A stretch of 64,000 bases of DNA, from positions 248,001 through 312,000 of the forward strand of contig NZ_VITR01000001.1 of NCBI RefSeq assembly GCF_007827955.1, written 5' to 3'. Source of the stretch: Nitrospirillum pindoramense (GTDB taxonomy: Bacteria; Pseudomonadota; Alphaproteobacteria; Azospirillales; Azospirillaceae). Positions 7,948-16,260 of the stretch are shown in pieces. Position 1 is the stretch's first letter; each line of letters starts with the position of its first letter. The notes beneath the pieces are model-generated. The model searched no databases. It was not told the DNA's origin and saw nothing but the letters and a program-made list of their open reading frames with translations. A program made the translations under genes and the position numbers.

Positions 7948-10218
7948 ATGCTGATAAGGGAATGGGCGCTGGGCGCGTCCGCCGCTGTGATCGCCTTGCT
8001 CGGAACCGTGGCTCCGGTTTGGGCCGCCGATGAGGATACCTTGCAGGAGGTGGTCGTCACCGCCCGCCGCCGGGCCGAGACCCTGCAATCCGTGCCCCAG
8101 GCCGTGTCCGCGTTCACCGCCGACGACATGGCCAGCCGGCAGGTCAGCTCCACCCTGGACCTGGTGCGCCTGGTGCCGAACCTGTTCGGCAGCAGCAATA
8201 CCGGCATTCCGGGCGCCAACACCTATTACATTCGCGGCCTGGGCTCGACCGAGCAGATCGCCACCATCGACCCCGCCGTCTCCACCTATGTCGATGACGT
8301 GGTGGTGCCGCGCCAGAACGCGAACAACTACGGCCTGTTCGATGTCGAGCAGATGGAGGTGCTGCGCGGCCCGCAGGGCACCACCTTCGGCCGCAATTCC
8401 ACGGGCGGCGCCATCAGCGTGCGTCTGCGCAAACCGTCGGAGGATTTCGGCGGCTATGCGGAGGCGACCTATGGTTCCTACGCCCAGCGCACCTTCCGGG
8501 GTGATATCAACGTCCCGGTATCGCCCAAGATCCTGACCAAGGTCACCGGCTATTACAGCCAGGACGATGGCTGGCTGAAAAACCAGGCCAACAACGAAAA
8601 CCTGAACGGCCTGAAAAGCTATGGCGGCCGGGGCGCGGTGCGCCTTCTGCCCAACGACGACATCACCGTCGACCTCAGCATCGAGCATACTGGCGGCTCG
8701 GGCAGCTACCTGCGGTCCTATTATGATGATCCGACGGAAACCCGCCTGGCCGCCACCACGGCCGGCGGCACCGGCAACGTGTTGGCCGACGCCCTGGCCA
8801 ATCGCGGGCTGGGTTCCTCCGCCCAGTCGACGGCGGTGACCGCGAACCTGGAATGGCGCCTGCCCTCGGTGACGCTGAACGCCATCACCGGCTACCGCAC
8901 CATCAACCAGAAGTTCATGATGGACTTCTCCCTGCCGGCATCGCGCACCGTCAACCCGACGCCCTATTACCTGACCAACGATGGCCGTTATGACATGGTC
9001 TCGCAGGAACTGAAGGCCGTCGGTTCCTTCTTCGACGACCGCCTGCGCTATGTCGCCGGCCTCTATTACTTCAACGAGGACAACCGCACGGTCGCCGGCC
9101 AGGTGTTCGGCACCTCCATCTCGTGCAGCGCCGGCCTGTACGGCGACGGCAACATGACCTGCGGTGGCAAGCCCGGCTATTCCAGCGTGCGCGACATCCG
9201 CAACCAGACCGACTCCTACGCCGCCTACGCCCAGGCCGACCTGGACCTGACGGACACGGTGACGGCCATAGCCGGCGCCCGCGTGACCCACGAGGTCAAG
9301 GCGCTGCAACTGCCCGCGACCTCTTACGGCGGGGCCACCACGGCCGACCTCAAGCGCTATGGCATTCCCACCGACCTGGAAACCAACGTCATCACCCCCA
9401 AGTTCGGCCTGAATTACAAGCCTATGCCGGACGTCCTGCTTTTCGCCAGCGTGACCAACGGCTACAAGGGTGGCGGCTGGAACTCCCGCACCGCCTACCT
9501 GCCGCAGCAGGTCACCGCGATGAAGCCGGAGACCACCTGGTCCTATGAGGCGGGGATCAAGAGCACCTTCCTGGATCACAAGCTGCAGGTGAACCTGACC
9601 GGCTTCCTGGCCGACACCGACAATCTGCAGCTCTCCTACACCACCCCCGGGCCCATCGCCGGCACCACCCTGTCCACCCAGGACAACGCCGGCAACATCG
9701 AGGTGAAGGGTCTGGAACTGGAGGTGAGGGCCAAGCCCTTCCACGCGCTGGACATCTTCGGGACGGTGGGCATCCAGCAGGGCGAGTACACCTATGTGAA
9801 CCCACGCGCCCAATCCTTCGTCAGCAGCACTGGCGCCTACATCAACGCCATCGACCTGTCGGACCAGGTGTCGCGCTTCCCCAAGAAGAGCGTCGCGGTG
9901 GGCGGCACCTACACCGTGCCCGTGCCGTCATGGAACGCCAGCTTCGCCCTGACGGCGGAGGTGGACTACACCGGCGGCTTCTGGACCACGGCGGCCAATT
10001 CCGCCCCGTCCACCCTGACGCCCACGGCGCTGAACAGCTACGCCAGCAACTATACGCTGGTGAACCTGTCGCTGGCCTTCACCACCGACGACGACCTTTG
10101 GCGGTTCAAGCTGGACTGCAAGAACTGCGGCGACAAGACGTACCTGACCTCGGTCTTCAACGGCTACTACTACGGCGATCCCCGCCGCGTCACCGCCACC
10201 CTGACCCGCCGCTTCTGA
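7948..10218 (+). CDS. TonB-dependent outer-membrane receptor (second of three)
   Basis: 756 aa. Signal peptide with a hydrophobic core ending at PVWAADE, then LQEVVVTARRRAE (TonB-box-like, typical of proteobacterial receptors for organic ligands), plug motif VEVLRGPQGTTFGRNSTGG near residue 135 and a long barrel ending in TLTRRF. A CSAGL...TCGGK pair of cysteines sits in a predicted extracellular loop near residues 393-407. AGGAGG at 7934-7939 and the ATG at 7948 fix the start; the TTG at 7942 is ignored. Operator B is 58 bases upstream. The following gene is a G-x-H-T-G hydrolase, the same pairing as at 2745/5058. Ligand unknown. Confidence 0.93.
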   Translation: MLIREWALGASAAVIALLGTVAPVWAADEDTLQEVVVTARRRAETLQSVPQAVSAFTADDMASRQVSSTLDLVRLVPNLFGSSNTGIPGANTYYIRGLGSTEQIATIDPAVSTYVDDVVVPRQNANNYGLFDVEQMEVLRGPQGTTFGRNSTGGAISVRLRKPSEDFGGYAEATYGSYAQRTFRGDINVPVSPKILTKVTGYYSQDDGWLKNQANNENLNGLKSYGGRGAVRLLPNDDITVDLSIEHTGGSGSYLRSYYDDPTETRLAATTAGGTGNVLADALANRGLGSSAQSTAVTANLEWRLPSVTLNAITGYRTINQKFMMDFSLPASRTVNPTPYYLTNDGRYDMVSQELKAVGSFFDDRLRYVAGLYYFNEDNRTVAGQVFGTSISCSAGLYGDGNMTCGGKPGYSSVRDIRNQTDSYAAYAQADLDLTDTVTAIAGARVTHEVKALQLPATSYGGATTADLKRYGIPTDLETNVITPKFGLNYKPMPDVLLFASVTNGYKGGGWNSRTAYLPQQVTAMKPETTWSYEAGIKSTFLDHKLQVNLTGFLADTDNLQLSYTTPGPIAGTTLSTQDNAGNIEVKGLELEVRAKPFHALDIFGTVGIQQGEYTYVNPRAQSFVSSTGAYINAIDLSDQVSRFPKKSVAVGGTYTVPVPSWNASFALTAEVDYTGGFWTTAANSAPSTLTPTALNSYASNYTLVNLSLAFTTDDDLWRFKLDCKNCGDKTYLTSVFNGYYYGDPRRVTATLTRRF

Positions 10219-10261
10219 GAAGCGGCCGAGGCCGACCGGCATCAAAGGATTGCTCACACCC

Positions 10262-11095
10262 ATGACCACCACCCCGATCATCAAGCGCCGGTTCATCGAC
10301 ACCAGTTTCGGCCAGGTTCATTGCCGGACCGTGGGCGAGGACGGGCCGGTGCTGGTGATGCACCATGCCTCCCCCGGCAGCGCCAAGCAGTTGGAGGCGC
10401 TGATGCGCCTCCTCGCCGCGCGCTACCGCGTCTTCGCCTTCGACACGCCCGGCAACGGCGACAGCAGTCCGCTGCCGCTGGAGGTTCCGACCATCACCGA
10501 TCTGGCGGTGGGCTTGATCGAGGCCATCCGCGCGCTGTGCCTGCGCGATATCGTCGTCTACGGGTCCCACACCGGCGCCGACGTGGCGCTGGAGGTGGCG
10601 ATCGCCGCACCGGACCTTGTCCGCAAGGTGGTCGTGGACGGCGTCGCCGTCTTCACGCCGGAACAGCGCGACGATTATCTTGAGAACTACGCCTTGCCCT
10701 TCGCGCCGGACCTGGACGGCGCCTATCTGATGCGCTGCTTCATGTTCTGCCGCGACCAGTACCTGTTCTTCCCCTGGTTCAAGCGGGACCGGGCGCACCG
10801 GCGCGACAACGGCCTGGGCACGCCCGAGGCCCTGCGCGACTGGGTGGTGGAGGTGCTGAAGGCGGGTGAAACCTATTTCCGCGCCTACCGCGCCGCTTTC
10901 GCCTATGAACCCCTGCGGCGCATCGGCCTGGTCAGCCAGCCCATCCTGGCCCTGTCCTCGGTGGAGGATCCCTTGCTGGAGACCACCCGTCAGGCGGCGG
11001 CCCAGGTGGACGCCCAGTTCCGCACCCTTCCCGGCTTCCGTGACCCGGAATTCGGACCCGCCTTGCGCGACGCGGTTTTCGCCTTCGTCGGCTGA
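10262..11095 (+). CDS. Alpha/beta hydrolase-fold protein with G-S-H-T-G in place of G-x-S-x-G
   Basis: 277 aa, single-domain alpha/beta hydrolase fold without signal peptide. At the oxyanion-loop position it reads H-H-A-S-P-G-S, and at the nucleophile elbow G-S-H-T-G, so the residue normally Ser, Asp or Cys is His. The usual C-terminal catalytic histidine is also not obvious (the end reads FRDPEFG). It is therefore either a non-hydrolytic member such as a lyase, isomerase or binding protein, or uses other residues. A near-ribosomal-site purine stretch (AAAGGA) precedes ATG 10262; the TTG at 10250 is rejected. It lies 43 bases after the receptor gene and 18 bases before the next gene, so an operon with both is likely. 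Confidence 0.75.
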   Translation: MTTTPIIKRRFIDTSFGQVHCRTVGEDGPVLVMHHASPGSAKQLEALMRLLAARYRVFAFDTPGNGDSSPLPLEVPTITDLAVGLIEAIRALCLRDIVVYGSHTGADVALEVAIAAPDLVRKVVVDGVAVFTPEQRDDYLENYALPFAPDLDGAYLMRCFMFCRDQYLFFPWFKRDRAHRRDNGLGTPEALRDWVVEVLKAGETYFRAYRAAFAYEPLRRIGLVSQPILALSSVEDPLLETTRQAAAQVDAQFRTLPGFRDPEFGPALRDAVFAFVG

Positions 11096-11113
11096 CAGTC
11101 AGGAGACGCCTTC

Positions 11114-11836
11114 ATGCAGCACCGCACCCTGCGCGGCCGCATCCGTTACACCTCCCGCAAGCCCGGCCGGGTTGGGGAGGAACGGGGACGGGAAAGCTTC
11201 ACCATCACCCGCCACACCGATGGCAAGGTCACCATCCGCGCCCTGTGCGAGATCGAGGAGCCGGCGCCCACGGTGCTGCGCGACGTGATCTACTCCCTGG
11301 ATGAGAACGACCGCCCCATGGACTGCCACGTCCGGCTGACGGTGGGGGATCGCTTCATGGGCAGCGGCTGGTTCCGCATGACGCCCGAGCAGATCGAATG
11401 CGTCAGCTATGGCCCCACCATCGGCCGCATATCGCAGGTCATGCCGGTGAATGGGCACTATGACGGCTTCGGCACGCACCCCATCATCGGCGACGCCTAC
11501 ATGACCCGGTGCATGGATGTGGCGCGGGGCCCGCACAAGCGGCCCTTGCGCGCCTTCCTGCCGTCACCCGACCATCGCGGCGCCACCCCGCCCCTGGTCG
11601 CGGAAACCAACCTGTTCCTGGAGTATGTCGGCGATGAGACGGTGACGGTTGCCGCCGGCACCTTCGACTGCCGCCATTTCCGCTTCACCGACGAGAACGC
11701 CAGCATGGCCAGCAAGGACGGCGCCCACCCGCCCTACGATGTCTGGGTCACGCGGGACGAGGACTCCCTGTTCGTCCAGGGCGGGGTGGGGGGCTACATG
11801 CTCACCTGGTACGAACTGGCTGAACTGGATCGCTGA
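11114..11836 (+). CDS. Uncharacterised protein, possible lipocalin-like/DUF3108-type fold
   Basis: 240 aa, no signal peptide or membrane segment. I do not recognise it with certainty. It is rich in beta-strand patterns; a stretch near residues 175-195 (EYVGDETVTVAAGTF followed by CRHFRF) resembles the conserved part of DUF3108-like beta-barrel proteins, and it ends with charged, hydrophilic residues. AGGAGA at 11101-11106 supports the ATG at 11114. It is 18 bases downstream of the G-S-H-T-G hydrolase and ends at a strong terminator, so it is the last gene of the receptor-hydrolase operon. A ligand-binding role or a cyclase-like role on the same substrate is possible but speculative. Confidence 0.6.
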   Translation: MQHRTLRGRIRYTSRKPGRVGEERGRESFTITRHTDGKVTIRALCEIEEPAPTVLRDVIYSLDENDRPMDCHVRLTVGDRFMGSGWFRMTPEQIECVSYGPTIGRISQVMPVNGHYDGFGTHPIIGDAYMTRCMDVARGPHKRPLRAFLPSPDHRGATPPLVAETNLFLEYVGDETVTVAAGTFDCRHFRFTDENASMASKDGAHPPYDVWVTRDEDSLFVQGGVGGYMLTWYELAELDR

Positions 11837-11870
11837 TCTGGGCGCGCTGACCTGAGCCGCATGCCTATGA

Positions 11871-11918
11871 AAAAGGGCCCGCAGGCCGGTGCGTCCGGCT
11901 TGCGGGCCCTGTGCTTTT
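11871..11918. terminator. Strong bidirectional intrinsic terminator
   Basis: Stem GGGCCCGCAGGCCGG (11875-11889), five-base loop, then CCGGCTTGCGGGCCC (11895-11909), with AAAA before and TGTGCTTTT after. It lies between two convergent genes ending at 11836 and 11924 and can serve both. Confidence 0.85.
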
Positions 11919-11923
11919 GGCGG

Positions 11924-13525
11924 TCAGAGGCCGAGGACGCCCGGGTTCATGGCGTTGCCGGGGTCCAGGATCGCCTTGACCCCGCGCAGCAGGTCGACGC
12001 TGGCGCCGTCACGCGACGGCAGATAGGGATAGGTCCGCCCCACTTGGAAATGGGCCAGCCCTTCGCGCAGGAACAGGTCCAGCAGCCGCTGGCGCACCTT
12101 TTCCACCACGGCCGCCGCCGCCGCGTTGGGCGGGTTCACCGGCAGCTTGGCCAGGTGTCCGGGCTCGACGGCGCTGTGATGCAGTTCCATCAGCGCGTCC
12201 GGCCAGTAGATCGTGGGCTCGATCAGCAGGGCATTGGTCGACATGGCGGAGAACAGATAGGCATTCTCCACCCCATGCTCCTGGAACTCCGGCTCCATGG
12301 CGGCGAACTCGGCTTCCATCGCCTGGAAGACGCGGTGCGCCTGCGACAGGGACACCAGGCAGTGGATGGGCACCCAGCGTTCGCCATTGGGCCCCACCAT
12401 CGAATTGAGCGCGACGAAGGGCTGGGCGCGCATGACCTTGGGAATGGTGTTCTCCACCTCCTGCCCCTGGTGGCGGGCGACGATGGCGCGGGCCTCCGCC
12501 AGGTCCTCGGCCACGCCTGCGGCGGAGCGCCCCTCGAACACCAGATGCAGCGCGAAGTCGCCAGCGTCGATGAAGGTGCGGCCGGCCAGGGCGATCTTGG
12601 CCGCCTCCTTCAAGCCGCCCAGCAGCGAGGATTGCTTGCCCACCACGCTTTTCAGCGCGCCCAGGTCGGCGGACAGCGAAGCCCGCTTCAGGCGGATGCG
12701 GGTCAGGCGCGGGTCGAAGCCGCACAGCTCGCACGCGATGCCGGCGCGGGTGATGTCGGCCATGGCCCCGAACATGCCGCCGCTGTCCTTGAACGAGAAC
12801 GAGGCATAGGCCTCATGCTTGGGCAGGGGGATCAGCCGCAGGGTGATTTCCGCCTTGATGGCGAAGGCGCCGCAGTCACCGGTGAACAGACCCGCCAGAT
12901 CGGGGCCGTACTGGCGATAGAACGGGCTGTCGCCATCAGTACCCAGTGCGCCCGTCCGCATCACCCGGCCGTCGGCCAGGACCAGGGCCATTGCCACGAC
13001 GCTTTCGCCGCCGGTGCCGTAATGGCCCGCGCCGAAGAAGGCGTTGCCCTGCGAGATGCCGCCGCCCACCGTGGACACCAGGCCCGACAGCGGCCCCCAG
13101 AAGGGCGTGCGCAGGCCCAGGGGGGCCAAGGTCTCGTACAGGGTCTTCCAGGTGCAGCCCGCCTGCACCGTCACCACCATGTCGTCGGCCCGGACCGCCA
13201 GCACCTTGTCCATGCGCGACAGGTCCAGGGTCACGGTGCGGGGTGTGGTTGGCAGGTAGCCCTTGGTGTAGCTCATGCCGCCGCCCCGGGGGGCGCAGTC
13301 ATGGCCATGGGACCGCGCGGCCGCGACGACCGCCGCCAGCTGGGCGGTGTCCGCCGGTGCCACCACCAGCGCGGCGGTCTCCGTGGCGCGGGCGTAGATG
13401 TCCTGGGAATGCAGCGTCCGGCTGGGTGTATCCTGGCGCACATGTGCGCCCCCGACGATGGCGGCGAGGTCGCGCCAAAGCGGGGTGTCGGCAGCCGTGG
13501 CCGGCTGGGCGGTGTCTGGGGTCAT
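11924..13525 (-). CDS. FAD-linked oxidase/dehydrogenase (FAD_binding_4 plus FAD-oxidase C type)
   Basis: 533 aa flavoprotein of the vanillyl-alcohol oxidase/D-lactate dehydrogenase superfamily. The PP-loop is seen in APRGGGMSYTKGY (about residues 88-100), a second FAD contact in PFWGPLSGLVSTVGGG (about 141-156), and the C-terminal cap domain ends in GNAMNPGVLGL, typical of this family. No His or Cys pair near the PP-loop indicates clear bicovalent flavin. No signal peptide. A promoter with TTGAGT (13602-13597), 17 bases, then a perfect TATAAT (13579-13574) reads into it, and operator C overlaps that promoter. It probably oxidises an alcohol, amine or hydroxy acid intermediate of the local pathway; substrate unknown. 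Confidence 0.85.
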   Translation of the reverse strand: MTPDTAQPATAADTPLWRDLAAIVGGAHVRQDTPSRTLHSQDIYARATETAALVVAPADTAQLAAVVAAARSHGHDCAPRGGGMSYTKGYLPTTPRTVTLDLSRMDKVLAVRADDMVVTVQAGCTWKTLYETLAPLGLRTPFWGPLSGLVSTVGGGISQGNAFFGAGHYGTGGESVVAMALVLADGRVMRTGALGTDGDSPFYRQYGPDLAGLFTGDCGAFAIKAEITLRLIPLPKHEAYASFSFKDSGGMFGAMADITRAGIACELCGFDPRLTRIRLKRASLSADLGALKSVVGKQSSLLGGLKEAAKIALAGRTFIDAGDFALHLVFEGRSAAGVAEDLAEARAIVARHQGQEVENTIPKVMRAQPFVALNSMVGPNGERWVPIHCLVSLSQAHRVFQAMEAEFAAMEPEFQEHGVENAYLFSAMSTNALLIEPTIYWPDALMELHHSAVEPGHLAKLPVNPPNAAAAAVVEKVRQRLLDLFLREGLAHFQVGRTYPYLPSRDGASVDLLRGVKAILDPGNAMNPGVLGL

Positions 13526-13575
13526 TGAAGGCCGTCCCGTTGTTCCAGTTCAAGTATGATTGTTATTGATCTAAT

Positions 13576-13591
13576 TATATATCTATATACC
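13576..13591. promoter_or_regulatory. Inverted-repeat operator C with divergent promoters
   Basis: TATATA-TCTA-TATACC, one mismatch from GRYATA-N4-TATRYC. Leftward it lies inside TTGAGT (13602-13597) - 17 bases - TATAAT (13579-13574), a near-consensus sigma-70 promoter for the FAD oxidase. Rightward, TTGATC (13566-13571) - 16 bases - TACCAT (13588-13593) could serve the VOC gene. Confidence 0.65.
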
Positions 13592-13726
13592 ATATGACTC
13601 AAGACCCGCCGGGCCGCGGCGGCCAAATCACGGCGATCCAAATAACGGCGGTGATGTCAGAATGGGGACGGGCATGGCGAACAGGGTAAGGCCGGCGGGG
13701 TGGGGACCCAAGCCGGAAAGTCGGGG

Positions 13727-14698
13727 ATGTCCACTGGCTGGAGCCCCGGCATGCCGTCCATGAGGCCGCAGGCCGATGCCGCGCCGGTGTTCGACCGTCA
13801 CGGCCGCATCAAGGCCGGTACGGTGGTCACCGCCGATTTCGACGCTTCGCTGGTGGATTACCGCGACACGCTGGGCTTGACGGTGGTGGAGGCGGGGGCC
13901 GTCCCGTCCGACCTGGCGGCCTCCTGGGGCGCCCCCGCCGCCGGCGGCGCCCGCATGGCCCTGTTGGCGCCCGTCAGTGGCAACGGCTGCTTCCTGCGCC
14001 TGGTCGAGGGGGCGCCGGTTCCGGGCTACCGTCCGGCCCGAAGTTTCGGCTGGGCCGCGTTCGAAATCACGGTGGCGGACGTCTTCGCCCTGCACGCCCG
14101 GCTGGCGGACAGCGGTTTCACCGTCATCGGCCCGCCCAAGAAGGTGGCGGGATTCAACAATTTCATTCCCATGCAGGTCGTCGGGCGCGGCGGCGAAATC
14201 CTGTACCTGAACCAGGTGCTGGAGGATATGGCCGACCTGGACCTGCCGCTGGCGGCGGCACCGGTGGATGTCATCTTCATCGCCGTGCAGGCCGCGTCCG
14301 ACCGGGCCGCCACCCTGGCCTTCCAGCGCCAAGCGCTGGGGCTGGAGGAGGGCGGCACCTTCGCCATCCCCTACGGCGTGATCAACAACGCCTTCGGCTT
14401 GCCCGCCGACCATCGCAGCACCCTGACGATGACCAAGGTGGGGCGCCTGCCGGTGGCGGAGATCGACCAGTATCCCCCGGACGCGACGGCCCGGCCCCGG
14501 CCTGCCGGTGGACTGCCGCCGGGCAACGCCGTCATCAGCCTGGGCGTGGACCGGTTGGATCGGGTGGCCGCCCCCCTGCTGGCCCCCGCCACGGTTCACC
14601 CTGGCCCCTTGTACGCCGGTCGCCGGTCCGCCTGCGTCGCGGGCCCGGACGGCGAGATTTACGAATTGATCGAAATGGGAGAAGTCGGCAATGCGTGA
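13727..14698 (+). CDS. VOC superfamily (glyoxalase/bleomycin-resistance fold) protein with two modules
   Basis: About 323 aa. Two tandem VOC-like modules are visible, one starting at AGTVVTADFDASLVDYRDTLG and one at VDVIFIAVQAASDRAATL, each followed by the loop-strand pattern that ends in a strand with a glutamate (EILYL, EIYEL). VOC enzymes use a paired-module metal site to carry out dioxygenase, isomerase or lyase reactions, so a ring-cleaving or isomerising role would fit the context. GGAAAG at 13715-13720 favours ATG 13727; a GTG at 13700 and ATGs at 13751 and 13760 are alternatives. The stop overlaps the start of the MFS gene. Metal ligands cannot be assigned by eye with confidence. Confidence 0.75.
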   Translation: MSTGWSPGMPSMRPQADAAPVFDRHGRIKAGTVVTADFDASLVDYRDTLGLTVVEAGAVPSDLAASWGAPAAGGARMALLAPVSGNGCFLRLVEGAPVPGYRPARSFGWAAFEITVADVFALHARLADSGFTVIGPPKKVAGFNNFIPMQVVGRGGEILYLNQVLEDMADLDLPLAAAPVDVIFIAVQAASDRAATLAFQRQALGLEEGGTFAIPYGVINNAFGLPADHRSTLTMTKVGRLPVAEIDQYPPDATARPRPAGGLPPGNAVISLGVDRLDRVAAPLLAPATVHPGPLYAGRRSACVAGPDGEIYELIEMGEVGNA

Positions 14699-15929
14699 GA
14701 CGCGGACGGGTGAGTTCCGGCAGGGATGGACGGTGCTTCTGGCCGCCACCCTGGGGACCATGTGCGGCGCGTCGCCGCTGCCGTACAACACCATCGGCTC
14801 GCTGATGCAGCCCCTGATGCGCGAGTTCGGCTGGAACGCGGGCGACATCATGAACGGCATCATGTGCTACGGCCTGACCGGCTGCGTCTTCGCGCCCATC
14901 GTCGGCGCGTTGGCCGACCGCTATGGCGCGCGCATCGTCGCCCTGTGGTCCTTGTTCGCCTTCGCGCTGACCTTCGCCGCCCTCAGCCTGACCCGGTCGC
15001 TGACATGGTTCTACGCCTGTTACCTGTTGATCGGCATCGTCGGTGTGGGCTCCACCCCCGTCACCTGGTCGCGCGCCATCAATTTGTGGTTCAGCCGAAA
15101 CCGGGGCCTGGCGCTGGGCATCATGCTCACCGGCACCGGCTTGGCCGCCTTCATTCTGCCGGTCACCACCGTGTTCCTGATCAAGAGCTGGGGCTGGCGC
15201 TGGACCTACGCCCTGCTGGCCCTGTTCCCCCTGGCCTTGGCCTTGCCGGTCGCCTGGGCCTTCATGCGGGAGCCCGCCGCCGCCGCGGTCTCCCCCGGCA
15301 CCGACGCGCCGCCCCCCGTCAAGACCGGCCTGACCCTGGCCCAGGCGGTCCGCCTGCCCCGCTTCTGGATCATGATGGTGGCCTTCCTGATGGTGTCGGT
15401 CGCCTATGGCGGCTTTCACACCAACCTGCAGAACATGATGCGGCTCAAAGGGTTGAGCAGCGAGGCCGGCGCCCTGATCGCTGGCGGCGTCGGTCTGGCC
15501 ATCATCGTCGGCCGCCTGGGCACCGGGCTGCTGGTCGACCGGGTGTGGGCGCCGGCTGCGGCCGTGCCCCTGCTGTCCATGCCGGCCATCGCCTGCGCCA
15601 TCTTCATGAGCGACACCACCTCGATCTGGCTCATCGGGCTGGCCGCCATCCTGCTGGGCGGGGCCGCCGGGGCCGAGACCGACTTCATCTCCTACTTGGC
15701 CGGCCGGCATTTCGGCATGGCCTATTACGGCCGCATCTACGGCATGCTGTACGCCGTCTTCGCCGGCGGCGCCGCGGCGTCGGCCCCGATTTACGGCTAT
15801 GTCTTCGCCGCGCACGGCAGCTACACGCCCATCCTGGCCATCGCGGCGGCCATGTTCGTGGGCGGTTCCCTGCTGCTGTTGCTGACGGGCCGTTACCCCA
15901 CCTCCTTCCCGGTCGTCCGGGCCGCCTAA
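14691..15929 (+). CDS. Major facilitator superfamily transporter
   Basis: 412 aa inner-membrane protein with about 12 hydrophobic helices. The MFS signature between helices 2 and 3 reads GALADRYGAR (about residues 75-84) and a second loop motif is present in the C-terminal half (GRLGTGLLVDR). The pattern of an early LPYNTIGSLMQPL helix and a long central loop (REPAAAAVSPGTD) is that of the monocarboxylate/oxalate-formate type exporters and importers. It starts 8 bases inside the VOC gene, so translation is coupled. It most likely moves the substrate or an organic acid intermediate across the inner membrane after uptake by the TonB-dependent receptors. Confidence 0.93.
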   Translation: MRETRTGEFRQGWTVLLAATLGTMCGASPLPYNTIGSLMQPLMREFGWNAGDIMNGIMCYGLTGCVFAPIVGALADRYGARIVALWSLFAFALTFAALSLTRSLTWFYACYLLIGIVGVGSTPVTWSRAINLWFSRNRGLALGIMLTGTGLAAFILPVTTVFLIKSWGWRWTYALLALFPLALALPVAWAFMREPAAAAVSPGTDAPPPVKTGLTLAQAVRLPRFWIMMVAFLMVSVAYGGFHTNLQNMMRLKGLSSEAGALIAGGVGLAIIVGRLGTGLLVDRVWAPAAAVPLLSMPAIACAIFMSDTTSIWLIGLAAILLGGAAGAETDFISYLAGRHFGMAYYGRIYGMLYAVFAGGAAASAPIYGYVFAAHGSYTPILAIAAAMFVGGSLLLLLTGRYPTSFPVVRAA

Positions 15930-15950
15930 CCGTCAGAAAGGGTTCGTTCC

Positions 15951-16259
15951 ATGTCCAGCCGCATCATCGCCCTGTTCAACCTGAAGCCGGGGGTCAGCGT
16001 CGCCGACTACGAGGCCTGGGCCAAAGCGCAGGACATCCCTACCGTCAATGGCCTGGCGTCCATCGACAGCTTCGAGGTGTTCCGCGTCACCGGCCTGTTC
16101 GGCGGCGGCCAGCCGCCCTACCAGTATGTCGAGGTGCTGGACATCAGCGACATGGCGGCGTTCGGCCAGGATATCGCCACCGCCCGCATGCAGGAGATCG
16201 CGGCCCAGTTCCAGGCCATGGCCGATGTCCTCTTCCTGACCACGGACAAGCTGGGCTGA
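15951..16259 (+). CDS. hapK: HapK-like (REDY) small protein
   Basis: 102 aa. Sequence features IIALFNLKPGVSVADYEAWA at the start and QYVEVLDISDM in the middle are characteristic of the HapK/REDY family, a dimeric ferredoxin-like alpha/beta-barrel family first named from the prodigiosin-type hap cluster of Hahella, where its role is not settled. It follows the MFS gene by 21 bases with a GAAAGG ribosome site and ends one base before the convergent PrpD gene. The family is often found in catabolic clusters as well, so its presence does not mean pigment biosynthesis here. The symbol reflects family resemblance only. Confidence 0.65.
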   Translation: MSSRIIALFNLKPGVSVADYEAWAKAQDIPTVNGLASIDSFEVFRVTGLFGGGQPPYQYVEVLDISDMAAFGQDIATARMQEIAAQFQAMADVLFLTTDKLG

Positions 16260-16260
16260 A

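Noticed and set aside
7504-9813. 769-codon open frame on the minus strand opposite the second receptor
   Set aside because: Antisense to a well-supported receptor gene; low-complexity composition typical of GC-rich complementary frames.
11861-13528. 555-codon open frame opposite the FAD oxidase
   Set aside because: Mirror frame of the oxidase gene; begins inside the terminator region and has no recognisable domain.
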